Source: Solirubrobacterales bacterium 70-9
GTDB lineage: Bacteria; Pseudomonadota; Alphaproteobacteria; Acetobacterales; Acetobacteraceae
Assembly (NCBI GenBank): GCA_903970625.1
Contig: CAJCJG010000131.1
Span: 1 to 45,263 of the forward strand
Direction: 5' to 3'
Length of the DNA: 45,263 bases
Shown here: piece by piece, positions 1-8,169 of the stretch
Layout: the number at the start of each line of letters is the position of its first letter
Numbering within the stretch: position 1 is the first letter of the stretch
Notes under the pieces: generated by a model
Databases searched by the model: none
What the model was told of the DNA's origin: nothing
What the model saw: the letters and a program-made list of their open reading frames with translations, nothing else
Made by a program: the position numbers and the translations under genes

Positions 1-261
1 ATGGCGGAGGTCCTGGCCGCCGCCCCCGGCCCGATCTGGCGGGAACTGCGGCCCCTCTGCTTCATGTTCGGGGTCAAGCGCCCCGCCATCCTGGCCCCGC
101 CGCCCCGGCCCAAACCGCCTAAGGCGGACAAGCCCCCGGCCGCCAAAGCGCCGAAGGCGCCCGAACCGCCCCCACCGGCACCGTCGGAGGGACCGTGGCC
201 CCGCATCCCCTCCGCCCGCTGGCCGAAAGGCGTCCTCACCCGACCGCGAAAAACCGCCTGA
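1..261 (+). CDS. Unknown protein, C-terminal part (5' end outside window)
   Basis: An open frame runs from the first base to a stop at 259-261. The first codon happens to be ATG, but the opening residues look like the interior of a longer protein, so this is probably a C-terminal fragment. After about 30 ordinary residues the tail is very rich in proline, lysine and alanine (roughly residues 31-65), which is typical of a disordered basic tail. I do not recognise the family and assign no function. The real start cannot be judged from this window. Confidence 0.5.
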   Translation: MAEVLAAAPGPIWRELRPLCFMFGVKRPAILAPPPRPKPPKADKPPAAKAPKAPEPPPPAPSEGPWPRIPSARWPKGVLTRPRKTA

Positions 262-270
262 TCCAAGCAG

Positions 271-299
271 TTGCCTTGGGACGTCCTTTTTGTTACGAT
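271..299 (+). promoter_or_regulatory. Possible sigma70-type promoter for the GNAT gene
   Basis: A -35-like TTGCCT at 271-276 and a -10-like TACGAT at 294-299 are separated by 17 bases. They lie in a locally AT-richer stretch about 75 bases before the GNAT start at 375. Each hexamer matches four of six consensus positions, so this is only a plausible candidate. Confidence 0.35.
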
Positions 300-374
300 A
301 TCAAAATAACAAGCCCCTTGGCAAGGGCCGCCCGCGTGGCATGGTGCCGCCAGCCCTCCTGCCGGCAGCATCTC

Positions 375-1133
375 ATGCCCCATCCCCAAGCCACTCCCGA
401 CCTCTTTTGGCGCATCGAGCATGCGTGCTTCGCCGCATGGCCGGCGCTGGAGGAGGCTCGATTCGAAGGGTGGCTGTTGCGCGCCGCCAACGGCCTCTCC
501 CGCCGTGCCAATTCGGCCAACCCGCTCGGCTCGCATTCCCAAAATCTCCCGGCCATCCTCGCCGCGTGCGAGTGGTTTTATCGCGCCCGCTCCCTGTCGG
601 TCATTTTGCGGCTGCCGTCCTTCATCGACCCTGCGATAGAAGAACGCGCCCGCGCATTGCACTACCGCGCCGAGGGCGAGACGCTGGTGATGCACACGCC
701 AATCGACTCCGCCCGCGCCGAGGCAGACGTCACAGTCGAGATATCGAATACTCCCACCGAGGACTGGTTTCACGCCATATCCCGGCTTCAGGATTACAGC
801 CCGGAAAAATTCGCATCCTATCGCCGGGTCGTCGGACTGATGTCGGTGCCGGCCGGTTACGCCCTCGTGCGGCACGAAGGCCGCGCGGTGTCCGCCGCCT
901 ACGGCGCGATGTCCGACGGGCTGCTGGTCTTCGAGTCCGTCGTCACCGACAAAGACCATCGGGGCAAAGGTCATGGCCGCCGGATGCTGGCAGCCCTGAT
1001 CGCGTGGGGCCGCGCCGCCGGGGCGCAGGGCGTCTGCCTCCAGGTGCAGGCAGACAACCCGGCCGTCGCCCTCTACGCCGGCCTCGGGCTACAGCCGCTG
1101 TATCGGTATCGGTATTTCCGCGAACCCGCGTGA
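375..1133 (+). CDS. GNAT-family N-acetyltransferase
   Basis: A 252-residue protein, probably transferring an acetyl group from acetyl-CoA to an unknown amine. The C-terminal third carries a GNAT fold: the acetyl-CoA loop appears as DHRGKGHGRRML (Q/RxxGxG/A type), followed by a helix and the usual NPAVALYAGLGLQ segment. The N-terminal half is a divergent region found in two-part GNAT proteins. The frame opens further upstream to 195, but ATG 375 is preferred because the upstream translation overlaps the previous gene and looks non-coding. The gene converges on ilvE with a gap of three bases. The substrate is unknown. Confidence 0.8.
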   Translation: MPHPQATPDLFWRIEHACFAAWPALEEARFEGWLLRAANGLSRRANSANPLGSHSQNLPAILAACEWFYRARSLSVILRLPSFIDPAIEERARALHYRAEGETLVMHTPIDSARAEADVTVEISNTPTEDWFHAISRLQDYSPEKFASYRRVVGLMSVPAGYALVRHEGRAVSAAYGAMSDGLLVFESVVTDKDHRGKGHGRRMLAALIAWGRAAGAQGVCLQVQADNPAVALYAGLGLQPLYRYRYFREPA

Positions 1134-1136
1134 CCC

Positions 1137-2039
1137 TCAAATCGGCGCCCGCTCCTCGACGGCGGCCGGCGACATGCGGACCAGTTGTTCGTAGTCGCGC
1201 AGCAAGGTTTCGGTGATCGGGCCGGGGTTGAAAGTGTGAACGCCGATCTGGCGGACGGGCGTGACCTCGGCGGCGGTGCCGGCCAGGAAAACCTCGTCGG
1301 CGCGGCCGATCTCCTCCGGCATGATGACCCGCTCCACCACCTTCATCTGGTGGCGGCGGGCAATGGACATCACCGTGCGGCGGGTGATGCCGTTCAGAAA
1401 GCAATCGGGCACGGGCGTGTGGATTTCGCCGCCATAGACGAAAAAGGCGTTGGCGCCGGTGCCCTCGGCCACCTGCCCGCGCCAGTCCAGCATCAGCGCA
1501 TCGTCGAACCCCTCCGCCTCCGCCGCGTGTTTCGACAGCGTTCCGATCATATACAAGCCGGCGGCCTTGGACGCGGTGGGTGCCGTCTCCGGGTGCGGGC
1601 GCTTCCAGTTCGCCATGCCGAGGCGCACACCCTTCATCCGGTTGTCGCCGAACAGGTTCGGCCACGCCCACGTCGCAATCGCCAGATGGATTTTCGTCTG
1701 CTGTGCCGAGACGGACAATTGCTCGCTGCCGCGCCACGCGATCGGGCGGATATAGGCGTCCGTCAGGCCGTTGGCCTCGACGACCTGCCTGCACGCCGCG
1801 TCGATTTCGTCGGCCGTGTAGGGAATCGTGAAGCCGAGAATCGCGGCGGACGCGATAAGCCGGTCGGTGTGGGCGCGGAGTTTGAAGATGTTGCCGCTAT
1901 ACGCCCTCTCGCCTTCGAACACGCCGCTGGCGTAGTGAAGGCCGTGGGAGAGAACGTGCAATTGGGCGTCCCGCCATGGGACCATGACGCCGTCGTACCA
2001 GATCAGACCGTCACGGTCGTCGAAAGGAACTAGCGCCAT
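1137..2039 (-). CDS. ilvE: Branched-chain amino acid aminotransferase
   Basis: A PLP enzyme of fold type IV (300 residues). It catalyses the last step of leucine, isoleucine and valine synthesis, and the first of their breakdown, using 2-oxoglutarate/glutamate in the cytosol. Visible marks are GVFEGERAYSG near residues 39-49, the PLP Schiff-base lysine K158 in TASKAAGLY, and E192 in AEGTGANAF, which contacts the pyridine nitrogen. Length is normal for the family. It is divergent from the MarR gene across 91 bases, so a shared regulatory region is likely. Related class IV enzymes such as D-amino acid transaminase are less likely given the family signatures. Confidence 0.93.
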   Translation of the reverse strand: MALVPFDDRDGLIWYDGVMVPWRDAQLHVLSHGLHYASGVFEGERAYSGNIFKLRAHTDRLIASAAILGFTIPYTADEIDAACRQVVEANGLTDAYIRPIAWRGSEQLSVSAQQTKIHLAIATWAWPNLFGDNRMKGVRLGMANWKRPHPETAPTASKAAGLYMIGTLSKHAAEAEGFDDALMLDWRGQVAEGTGANAFFVYGGEIHTPVPDCFLNGITRRTVMSIARRHQMKVVERVIMPEEIGRADEVFLAGTAAEVTPVRQIGVHTFNPGPITETLLRDYEQLVRMSPAAVEERAPI

Positions 2040-2058
2040 GGAAGCGTTCCTCGCAATA

Positions 2059-2088
2059 TTGTTGCTCTCAGTGGGCGGACGCTAGAAT
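2059..2088 (+). promoter_or_regulatory. Possible promoter of the MarR/response-regulator operon
   Basis: TTGTTG (2059-2064) and TAGAAT (2083-2088, five of six matches to the -10 consensus) have an 18-base spacer and lie about 45 bases before the MarR start. They sit in the short intergenic region between divergent ilvE and marR. MarR proteins often bind their own promoter, so an operator here is plausible, but I see no clear palindrome. Confidence 0.3.
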
Positions 2089-2130
2089 GCGACCCGGAAT
2101 CAGTCAATAAACCTGTCTTAGTTTGAGGGA

Positions 2131-2760
2131 ATGCCAGATATGCCCGATCCGAAGGGCGCCGCCCGGCGCGCAGCACCTACCGTCTCGGTGGTGCCGTCGC
2201 CGGAGGGGCGCGCGCCCGACCAATGGGGTGGCGACGCGAAGGGGCAGTCGGCCCAGGCGGGCGCCAACCTGCTGTTCCTGCGCGAGGAGGAAATCCGCGC
2301 GGCGCAGGATTTGCTGTTCTTTGCCTATCGCGACTTCACCAACGCGGCCGACGTGATCCTCGACGAGCTGGGGCTGGGCCGGGCGCATCACCGCGCGCTG
2401 CACTTCATCGGCCGCAACCCCGGCCTGCCGGTCTCGGACCTGCTGACGATCCTGCGGATCACCAAGCAAAGCCTCGCGCGCGTGCTGACGGAACTGGTGG
2501 ACCAGGGCTTCGTCTCGCAAGTGCAGGGGCGCGCGGACCGTCGGCAGCGGCTGCTGACCTTAACGCCGAACGGCGTGGCGCTGGAGCGGCGGCTGTTCGA
2601 GCGGCAGCGGGAGCGGCTGGTGGCGGCCTATCGCGAGGCCGGCGCCGGCGCGGTGGAAGGCTTCCGGCGCGTCATGCGCGGTATCATGGACGAGCAGGCG
2701 CGCGCCTACACCGAACGGCCGGACGGGCCGGCGCGGGAGCCACGGCCGCGGCAAGTCTAG
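2131..2760 (+). CDS. MarR-family transcriptional regulator (PetP-like)
   Basis: A 209-residue DNA-binding regulator. About 45 disordered N-terminal residues precede a MarR winged-helix domain: helices around FFAYRDFTNAADVIL, the recognition helix region ITKQSLARVLTELVDQGFV, and the wing RADRRQRLLTLTPNG. It ends four bases before the OmpR-type regulator, so the two are probably co-transcribed. In Rhodobacter a MarR protein (PetP) and an OmpR-type regulator (PetR) are paired the same way. Equating this pair with them is my inference from order and family. ATG 2140 is an alternative start. Confidence 0.88.
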   Translation: MPDMPDPKGAARRAAPTVSVVPSPEGRAPDQWGGDAKGQSAQAGANLLFLREEEIRAAQDLLFFAYRDFTNAADVILDELGLGRAHHRALHFIGRNPGLPVSDLLTILRITKQSLARVLTELVDQGFVSQVQGRADRRQRLLTLTPNGVALERRLFERQRERLVAAYREAGAGAVEGFRRVMRGIMDEQARAYTERPDGPAREPRPRQV

Positions 2761-2764
2761 CGCG

Positions 2765-3475
2765 ATGGCCGAGGACGCGCTGATCCTGGTGGTGGACGAC
2801 GACGCACGCCTGCGCGGGCTGCTGTCCCGCTATCTGGGGGAGAATGGGTTCCGCGTCACCACCGCCGGCAGCGCGTTGGAGGCGCGCGACCGGCTGCGGT
2901 TTTTGCAGCCGGACCTGATGGTGCTGGACGTGATGATGCCGGGCGAAAGCGGCCTGGATCTGACCGAAAGCCTGCGCGGGGAGAACAGCGAGGTGCCGGT
3001 CCTCCTGCTGACCGCGCGCGGCGGGCCGGAGGATCGGATCGCTGGGTTCGAGGCGGGCGCGGACGACTATCTGCCCAAGCCGTTCGACCCGCGCGAATTG
3101 CTGCTGCGCATCCGCGCGATGCTGCGCCGCGCGCCTCCCCCGCCCCCTCCCGGTCCGCCGAGCGGGCCGGTGCAACTGGGGGCGCTGGAGTTCGACCCGG
3201 ATCGCGGCGAGATGCGGGGCGAGGTGCGCGCCTATGCGGGACCGGTGCGGCTGACCGGCGGCGAGGCGGCGCTGCTGACGGTGCTGGCGCGCAAACCGAA
3301 CGAGGTGCTGTCCCGCGACGACATCGCAGCGGCGCTGGGGGGCGACGAGGCGGGCGAGCGGGCAATCGACGTGCAGGTGACGCGGCTGCGGCGGAAGATC
3401 GAGGTTGACCCGCGCGAGCCCCGCTTCCTGCACACCGTGCGCGGCCGGGGTTATATTCTGAAGCCGGGAGTGTGA
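2765..3475 (+). CDS. OmpR-family two-component response regulator (PetR-like)
   Basis: A 236-residue cytoplasmic regulator. The receiver domain (residues 5-118) has the acidic pocket DDD at 11-13, the phospho-accepting aspartate D55 in LMVLDVMMPG, the threonine in LLTARG and K105 in LPKPFDP. A proline-rich linker (about 122-134) leads to an OmpR/PhoB winged helix (about 140-235) with VTRLRRKIE and the terminal RGRGYIL wing. It follows the MarR gene closely. The likely partner kinase at 8170-9498 lies 4.7 kb away with five unrelated genes between them, which is unusual because these pairs are normally adjacent. Confidence 0.95.
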   Translation: MAEDALILVVDDDARLRGLLSRYLGENGFRVTTAGSALEARDRLRFLQPDLMVLDVMMPGESGLDLTESLRGENSEVPVLLLTARGGPEDRIAGFEAGADDYLPKPFDPRELLLRIRAMLRRAPPPPPPGPPSGPVQLGALEFDPDRGEMRGEVRAYAGPVRLTGGEAALLTVLARKPNEVLSRDDIAAALGGDEAGERAIDVQVTRLRRKIEVDPREPRFLHTVRGRGYILKPGV

Positions 3476-3629
3476 CGACACGGATATCGTGAGTTGGCGC
3501 CCGAAGTCCGGCCATGCAATCGTTCCCCGACGTACATGATGGCCATGTTATAACGCTGCCGGACAGACAAGGACATGCCGGTTCTAGAATTCGTGCATGA
3601 CGACACTGCGGTGGGTAGGAAAATTCATG

Positions 3630-3647
3630 TAACGAACATTTTCGTTA
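3630..3647. repeat. Short AT-rich inverted repeat in the leader of the 3761 gene
   Basis: TAACGAA, a four-base loop, then TTCGTTA form a perfect seven-base stem in an AT-richer 285-base gap (3476-3760). It could be an operator or a weak hairpin. The gap shows no coding frame I can support. Confidence 0.4.
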
Positions 3648-3760
3648 ACCAGACTTGTGATTTCAGGATGGGTTTTTTCTGTTGAGTAAAAGACATCTCT
3701 TCCGGCAATAGGTTTTCGGCAAGACAACAGTCTTCCAAACACCAATACCAGGAGCCAGAG

Positions 3761-4867
3761 ATGACCGTTCCGACAGTCCGCCTCACTCCAGACAACGCAA
3801 CCATCGACGCACAATTGGGCCTGCTCGCCGAATTGAACGGGACTTGGCATGGCCAGGGATTCAATCTGGTCGCGCGACCGGATTTCGAGGATACGGCGAA
3901 CACCTTCCTGCAACTCGACCTGACCCGGGAAACGCTGGAATTCGACCCGATCTCCTCGGCCATCCCCAATCGCGGTTTCGCGCAGCCGGACATCGAGTTG
4001 TTCGGCCTGACCTACCTGCAACAGATCACCGACGCCACGACGGGCGGCGCGCTGCATATCGAACCGGGGATCTGGATCACGCAGCCGGCGACATCCAACC
4101 CGCCGCTCACGCCGCCGCCGGCCGGGCAGATCGTCGCGCGCATGGGCAACATTCCGCACGGCAATTCCCTGCTGGCGGAGGGGGCGGCCACGCCGTTCTC
4201 CGGGCCGCCGGTGATCAGCCCAGGGGCGAATCCGATCGGCGGCGGCAGTCCGGCATTTTCGGCATTCCCGTCGTTCAATAGCACGCCGATCTTGCCGCTC
4301 GGGTCGCCCATCTTCGCCGGCGGCAACGCGGAGGCCACGTCCAAGCCGGGGGGCGGGTTTTCCCAATACACGCTGACCAACGCGGCGTCGCCCGCCAATC
4401 CGCGCACCCCGCTCGGCAATCTGCCGGAGGTGCTGCCGCCCGGAATTACGCAAGACCTCGTCAACGACCCGATCCTGCTGCTGCAACGGACGATCCAGGA
4501 CCAGATCGCCCAGGGCTATTCGTTCACGGGCACGGCACTCAACATCTCCACCCAAGCATCGGTGACGTTCAACACGCGGCCGATCGTGCTGCCGGCCACA
4601 CCGACCTCTCCGACGGTCACGGTGAGCCTGCCGCAGTTCGGCGGAGGCACCGAAAATCTGGCGTTCCTGCAAACCAACGCGACCACCGCGCTGGTCTATG
4701 CCACGTTCTGGATCGAGACGCTCACGCACCCGACGCAGCCGACCTTCATGCAATTGCAGTATGCGCAGATGGTGCTCCTGAACTTTCCCGCCATCACCAT
4801 CCCAGGCAAGCCGAACCTCAGTTGGCCGCACGTCTCGGTGGCCACGCTGCGCAGGACGTTCGGGTGA
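3761..4867 (+). CDS. Uncharacterised lipocalin/nitrobindin-like beta-barrel protein
   Basis: A 368-residue soluble protein without a signal peptide. Near the N-terminus LAELNGTWHGQGFNL resembles the GTWxGxG strand that opens calycin folds (lipocalins, nitrobindin-type heme proteins). Further strand-like stretches, LELFGLTYLQQI and GALHIEPGIWI in style, follow. The middle (about 110-230) is rich in Pro, Gly and Asn and low in predicted structure. The end regains strand character. A heme-binding or small-ligand role is only suggested by the GTW motif. The ATG has a good ribosome site (AGGAGCC) eight bases upstream. A strong hairpin follows at 4876-4915, so it is likely its own transcription unit. 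Confidence 0.6.
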   Translation: MTVPTVRLTPDNATIDAQLGLLAELNGTWHGQGFNLVARPDFEDTANTFLQLDLTRETLEFDPISSAIPNRGFAQPDIELFGLTYLQQITDATTGGALHIEPGIWITQPATSNPPLTPPPAGQIVARMGNIPHGNSLLAEGAATPFSGPPVISPGANPIGGGSPAFSAFPSFNSTPILPLGSPIFAGGNAEATSKPGGGFSQYTLTNAASPANPRTPLGNLPEVLPPGITQDLVNDPILLLQRTIQDQIAQGYSFTGTALNISTQASVTFNTRPIVLPATPTSPTVTVSLPQFGGGTENLAFLQTNATTALVYATFWIETLTHPTQPTFMQLQYAQMVLLNFPAITIPGKPNLSWPHVSVATLRRTFG

Positions 4868-4875
4868 TCCCAGCG

Positions 4876-4915
4876 CGCCGCCGCCCCCGTTCTGGCGCTC
4901 GGTCGGGCGGCGGCG
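4876..4915 (+). terminator. Likely intrinsic terminator after the 3761 gene
   Basis: An 11-base perfect GC stem (CGCCGCCGCCC at 4876-4886 pairing with 4905-4915) with an 18-base loop begins nine bases after the stop codon at 4867 and is followed by TTT. The T tract is short, so termination strength is uncertain. Confidence 0.6.
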
Positions 4916-5012
4916 TTTCACGGTATTTGTGACAACGCGATGCCATGGCGTTCAACTATCGAACGTGCAATCGTTCCCAAACGGGCATGGAAATCCGCCG
5001 GGAGAGAGCAAG

Positions 5013-5444
5013 ATGCCGTTAGCCGTCAGCGACGCATGCCGCGAGTGCTTTGCGGCCCACCGCGACGATTGCAGCGGGTTTGCCAAGGCGGTGGCGGCGC
5101 TGCTGGGCGTGCCGCTGGCCGGCGACGCGGACGAGATCACGCAGACACTGCGGGGCGGCGGGGCCTGGACAAAGCTGGCCGACGGCGTGGCCGCGCAAGC
5201 CGAGGCGGCGGCGGGAAAGTTCGTTGTCGGCGGGCTGAAAGGGTCGGAACAGCGACCGCAAAATGCGCACGGCCATGTCGTGGTCGTGGTGGCCGGCGCA
5301 CTGGCGCACGGCGCCTACCCGCCGGCGTGGTGGGGCAGCCTCGGGGGTACGCCCGGGCAGGACGAGACGACAAACCTAGCCTGGACACCGGCAGACCGGG
5401 ACCGGGTGACGTATGCGGCGGCGACGATTCCGGCCGCAGCCTGA
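5013..5444 (+). CDS. Small NlpC/P60- or CHAP-like cysteine peptidase/amidase
   Basis: A 143-residue protein with the layout of papain-fold peptidoglycan amidases. A cysteine sits at the start of a helix (DCSGFAKAVAALLGV, about residue 20), a histidine at a strand start (AHGHVVVVV, about 91), and an aromatic YPPAWWGSLGG segment follows. No signal peptide is visible, so export would need another route, or it could be a type VI amidase-like effector. ATG 5013 is preferred to upstream starts because GGGAGAGAG lies just before it. The secreted/membrane protein gene follows after 15 bases and an EcsC gene after that, suggesting one operon. The peptidoglycan substrate is inferred. Confidence 0.6.
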   Translation: MPLAVSDACRECFAAHRDDCSGFAKAVAALLGVPLAGDADEITQTLRGGGAWTKLADGVAAQAEAAAGKFVVGGLKGSEQRPQNAHGHVVVVVAGALAHGAYPPAWWGSLGGTPGQDETTNLAWTPADRDRVTYAAATIPAAA

Positions 5445-5459
5445 CCGGGAGCCAGAGCG

Positions 5460-6452
5460 ATGTCGCGAGTGATCGCCGCCCTGCTCCTGCTCCTGCCATT
5501 CATGTCCTCGCCGGCCGCCGCCGACGGTGCGTGCGCGGGGTTGCAACTCGACAAGGTGGTGAGTCCCCATGCGGCGCTGCACGACGTGCTGACGCTGCAT
5601 GTCGAGGGGCTGGCACACCTGCCCGCCGGCTGCGACCCGGCAAAGTTCACGCTGCGGCTGGCGGGCCAGGCGATGGCCGGGCTTGCGCCGACCTACGACA
5701 CCACGGCCGGGACAATCAGCTTCTTTCTCGACCGGAAGGACGGCGACAGCGCGCGATGGCTGCCCATCCTTGGATCTCCGACCGGTCTGACGAAAGTCGT
5801 GACAGTGGGCGTCGAGCCGGATGGTTCGGCCGACTTGCCGCATCCTGGCGACACGGTTCCGATGGTACCATTCGAAATCTTTGGCTATTGGGGCGCGTTG
5901 TTCGCGGGCCTGATGACCCTCGCGATGGCGGTGGGATTGGTTTGCGTGGCGCATTTCACCCCGGCGCTGCGCGACTCGCTGCCGGCAGGCGGCGACTTTC
6001 GGCGGCGGCCGTTCAGTCTCGGCCGGTGCCAGATGGCCTTCTGGTTTGTGCTGCTGACGACGGCCTTCCTGGCGCTTTGGCTGATTACCGGCAACTACAA
6101 CGGCATACTGACCTCGCAAAGCCTGGTCCTGCTGGGCATTTCCGGGGCAACGGGTCTGAGCGCGTTTAGCATCGACACGAGCAAGGCCAATACCCCCGTG
6201 CCGGCCGGCGCTCCCGATCCGCCAGCGCCGCCGCAGCATACGAACCTGCTGGACGATATCCTGACTGACAAGAACGGCATCGCGTTGCAACGGCTGCAAG
6301 TTTTCATCTGGACATGGATGCTCGGGCTGATCTCCGTGGTCTCGATCTACCGCAACCTGTCCCTGCCGGCGTTCGACGACACGTTGCTGACGATGAGCGG
6401 CATCAGTTCCGGCCTTTATGTCGGCTTCAAGTTTCCGGAGAAACAGTCGTAG
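5460..6452 (+). CDS. Membrane protein of unknown function with periplasmic N-domain
   Basis: A 330-residue protein. Residues 1-21 form a signal peptide (leucine-rich core, cleavage after AAA). Residues about 22-135 look like a beta-rich periplasmic domain with two cysteines (in GACAG and AGCDP) that might form a disulfide. At least four hydrophobic segments follow (about 140-165, 190-210, 218-235, 280-300), ending with SGISSGLYVGFKFPE. A hydrophilic proline-rich loop lies at about 240-265. I recognise the C-terminal pattern (two TM helices before GISSGxYxGFKxPE) as recurrent in uncharacterised membrane proteins but know no function. It lies between the peptidase-like and EcsC genes, probably in one operon. 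Confidence 0.7.
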   Translation: MSRVIAALLLLLPFMSSPAAADGACAGLQLDKVVSPHAALHDVLTLHVEGLAHLPAGCDPAKFTLRLAGQAMAGLAPTYDTTAGTISFFLDRKDGDSARWLPILGSPTGLTKVVTVGVEPDGSADLPHPGDTVPMVPFEIFGYWGALFAGLMTLAMAVGLVCVAHFTPALRDSLPAGGDFRRRPFSLGRCQMAFWFVLLTTAFLALWLITGNYNGILTSQSLVLLGISGATGLSAFSIDTSKANTPVPAGAPDPPAPPQHTNLLDDILTDKNGIALQRLQVFIWTWMLGLISVVSIYRNLSLPAFDDTLLTMSGISSGLYVGFKFPEKQS

Positions 6453-6482
6453 GCTGCCGCATGTCCGTGCGGAGGGTCGGGG

Positions 6483-7163
6483 ATGAGCGGTGCGGCGGCC
6501 AAGCAGGCGGTATTGTCCTGGCAGCTTAAATTGTTCGAGACGGTGTGGGCCGGCGTGGTCGGCGGCGACAGCAAATGGAACCCGGAAAAATCCTGCTACG
6601 ATCTGGCCACGGAGTTCCGCCAGAGCGGGCGCAGTGTCGCGCAATGCGTCGATAGTTTTATCGATTGGCAGGCGGCGAAGGCGGGGGCCGGCGGATTCGT
6701 GCTGGGGCTGCCGGGGATCGTCACGTCCGCCGTCTCGATCCCGGCGGACCTGACGATGACCACGTATATCCAGTTGCGGATGGTGGCCGTCATCGCGCTG
6801 CTGAAAGGGTGGGACGTAAGGGCGAACGGGATGAAGACCGTCGCCTATTTGTGCCTGCTGGGGTCCGGCGCGGGGCCGTTCGTCGCCCAACTGGGGCTGC
6901 CGGCGAACGCCGCTTCGCCGCCCCTGCTGTTCGGCGCCCTGCCCGCCCCGCTGCTCGCCAAGATCGACGGCATCATCGCCGGCAAGCTGGTGGTGGGCGC
7001 GGCCAAGACCGGCGTGCTGGGGATGGTGAAGTTCGTGCCGGTCGTGGGCGGGCTGGTCAACGGCGCGCTGGACGGGTTTGCGACCCGGTCTATCGGGAAA
7101 CAGGCGGACATCATGTTTCCGCCGCCGCCGCCGCGAGCGCCGCCAGCACCTGGGGCGGCTTGA
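6483..7163 (+). CDS. EcsC-family protein
   Basis: A 226-residue protein named for its likeness to EcsC, an accessory protein of the Bacillus Ecs transporter whose biochemical role is unknown. The diagnostic region is GLPGIVTSAVSIPADLTM followed by a helix of type YIQLRMVAVIALLKGWD (about residues 75-110), with several amphipathic or hydrophobic helices after it. The last 15 residues are a proline-rich tail. ATG 6483 has a good ribosome site (GGAGGGTCGGGG). It is the third gene of the 5013-7163 cassette. Its 3' end overlaps the end of the convergent GT9 gene by 53 bases. Confidence 0.78.
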   Translation: MSGAAAKQAVLSWQLKLFETVWAGVVGGDSKWNPEKSCYDLATEFRQSGRSVAQCVDSFIDWQAAKAGAGGFVLGLPGIVTSAVSIPADLTMTTYIQLRMVAVIALLKGWDVRANGMKTVAYLCLLGSGAGPFVAQLGLPANAASPPLLFGALPAPLLAKIDGIIAGKLVVGAAKTGVLGMVKFVPVVGGLVNGALDGFATRSIGKQADIMFPPPPPRAPPAPGAA

Positions 7164-8136
7164 TGAGGGCCATGCCGTTGATGCGATCCACGCCCGTCGC
7201 CGGCACGATGGGGACGATGCGGGTCGCGTGGTCGAACGGCGGCGTGGCGCCGAACATCACGAACGCCCGCGTGCCGACGGCGGCGGCGATATTGGCGATG
7301 CCTGTGTCGTTGCCGACATAGATTTTTGCCCGCGCCAACAGGGCGGCGACTTCGGCGAGTGGCCACGCAATCGCGGTGTCGATGGGTCTGCCGATGCGGG
7401 CAAGAATGTCGGCGGCCAGCGCGGCTTCGGCTTTGCCGCCGACCAGAATGGGGTGGGCGAAGCCGGCGGCGGCGATCAGGGCGGCGAACCGCGCCGCACC
7501 CCATTGTTTTGCCGGCTCGGAACTGGCGATGCCGATGGCGACGGGGCGCACATCGCCGAGGCGGGCACGGACGGCCGCTGTGGCAGCCTCCGGGACGGGC
7601 AGCACAGGTTCGGGGTCGCGGGCAAACAGGCCGGCGGCGTCGAGCCACGCGCTCGCTTGCAGGTAGGGATGCAGTGGCAGCGCGGCGGCGGCCAGGAACG
7701 GCGGCCGGTTCAGGAACAGGCGTTGCAACCCAAAACCGTACCCGTAACGGGCCGGAACGCGCGCCAGCGCCGCCGCGACCGCCAGCGTACGGGAATGGTG
7801 CAGCAGCACCACGGCGTCGAATTCCTGCGCGCGCAAGTCGGCGACCAGTTGCCGGCGCCGGTCGCGACGCAGCCATACGATGTCATGCACGCTCGGCTCG
7901 GCGACGAGAAGCTGGTCGGCGGCGGATCCGGGTTTCGTGACCAGGGTGACAGGGCGGCCGACGGCATGCGCAATCGCGCCGATATGCGGCAGGTGCCATA
8001 TCATGTCGCCGATGCCGGGCAGCGGCTGCACGACGGCGACGCGGCCGCCAAGCGGCAGGCTGTGGGCGCGCGGCACGGCGTCGGCCGGATGCAGGGCGGC
8101 GCGCAACGGGAGTAGGTAGGGCACGCGGCGGACCAT
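7111..8136 (-). CDS. Glycosyltransferase family 9 (heptosyltransferase-like)
   Basis: A 341-residue GT-B enzyme of the ADP-heptose:LPS heptosyltransferase type, which adds sugars to lipopolysaccharide core or another surface glycan on the cytoplasmic face. The N-domain begins VAVVQPLPGIGDMIWHLP, the GT9 nucleotide-domain entry loop. The C-domain has VGGKAE and the donor-site motif YVGNDTGIANIAAAVGT. The open frame extends to 8418, but the upstream part is the shadow of the kinase gene. ATG 8136 is the last start before the conserved domain. It is divergent from the kinase with a gap of 33 bases. The actual sugar is unknown. Confidence 0.88.
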   Translation of the reverse strand: MVRRVPYLLPLRAALHPADAVPRAHSLPLGGRVAVVQPLPGIGDMIWHLPHIGAIAHAVGRPVTLVTKPGSAADQLLVAEPSVHDIVWLRRDRRRQLVADLRAQEFDAVVLLHHSRTLAVAAALARVPARYGYGFGLQRLFLNRPPFLAAAALPLHPYLQASAWLDAAGLFARDPEPVLPVPEAATAAVRARLGDVRPVAIGIASSEPAKQWGAARFAALIAAAGFAHPILVGGKAEAALAADILARIGRPIDTAIAWPLAEVAALLARAKIYVGNDTGIANIAAAVGTRAFVMFGATPPFDHATRIVPIVPATGVDRINGMALIKPPQVLAALAAAAAET

Positions 8137-8169
8137 ACGCCGCGCGGCCAATGGTGGAACAGGTGCGCG

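Noticed and set aside
5376-6890. Long minus-strand frame opposite the membrane protein gene
   Set aside because: Antisense to a signal-peptide membrane protein with good ribosome site, and its composition is Arg/His/Pro-rich shadow.
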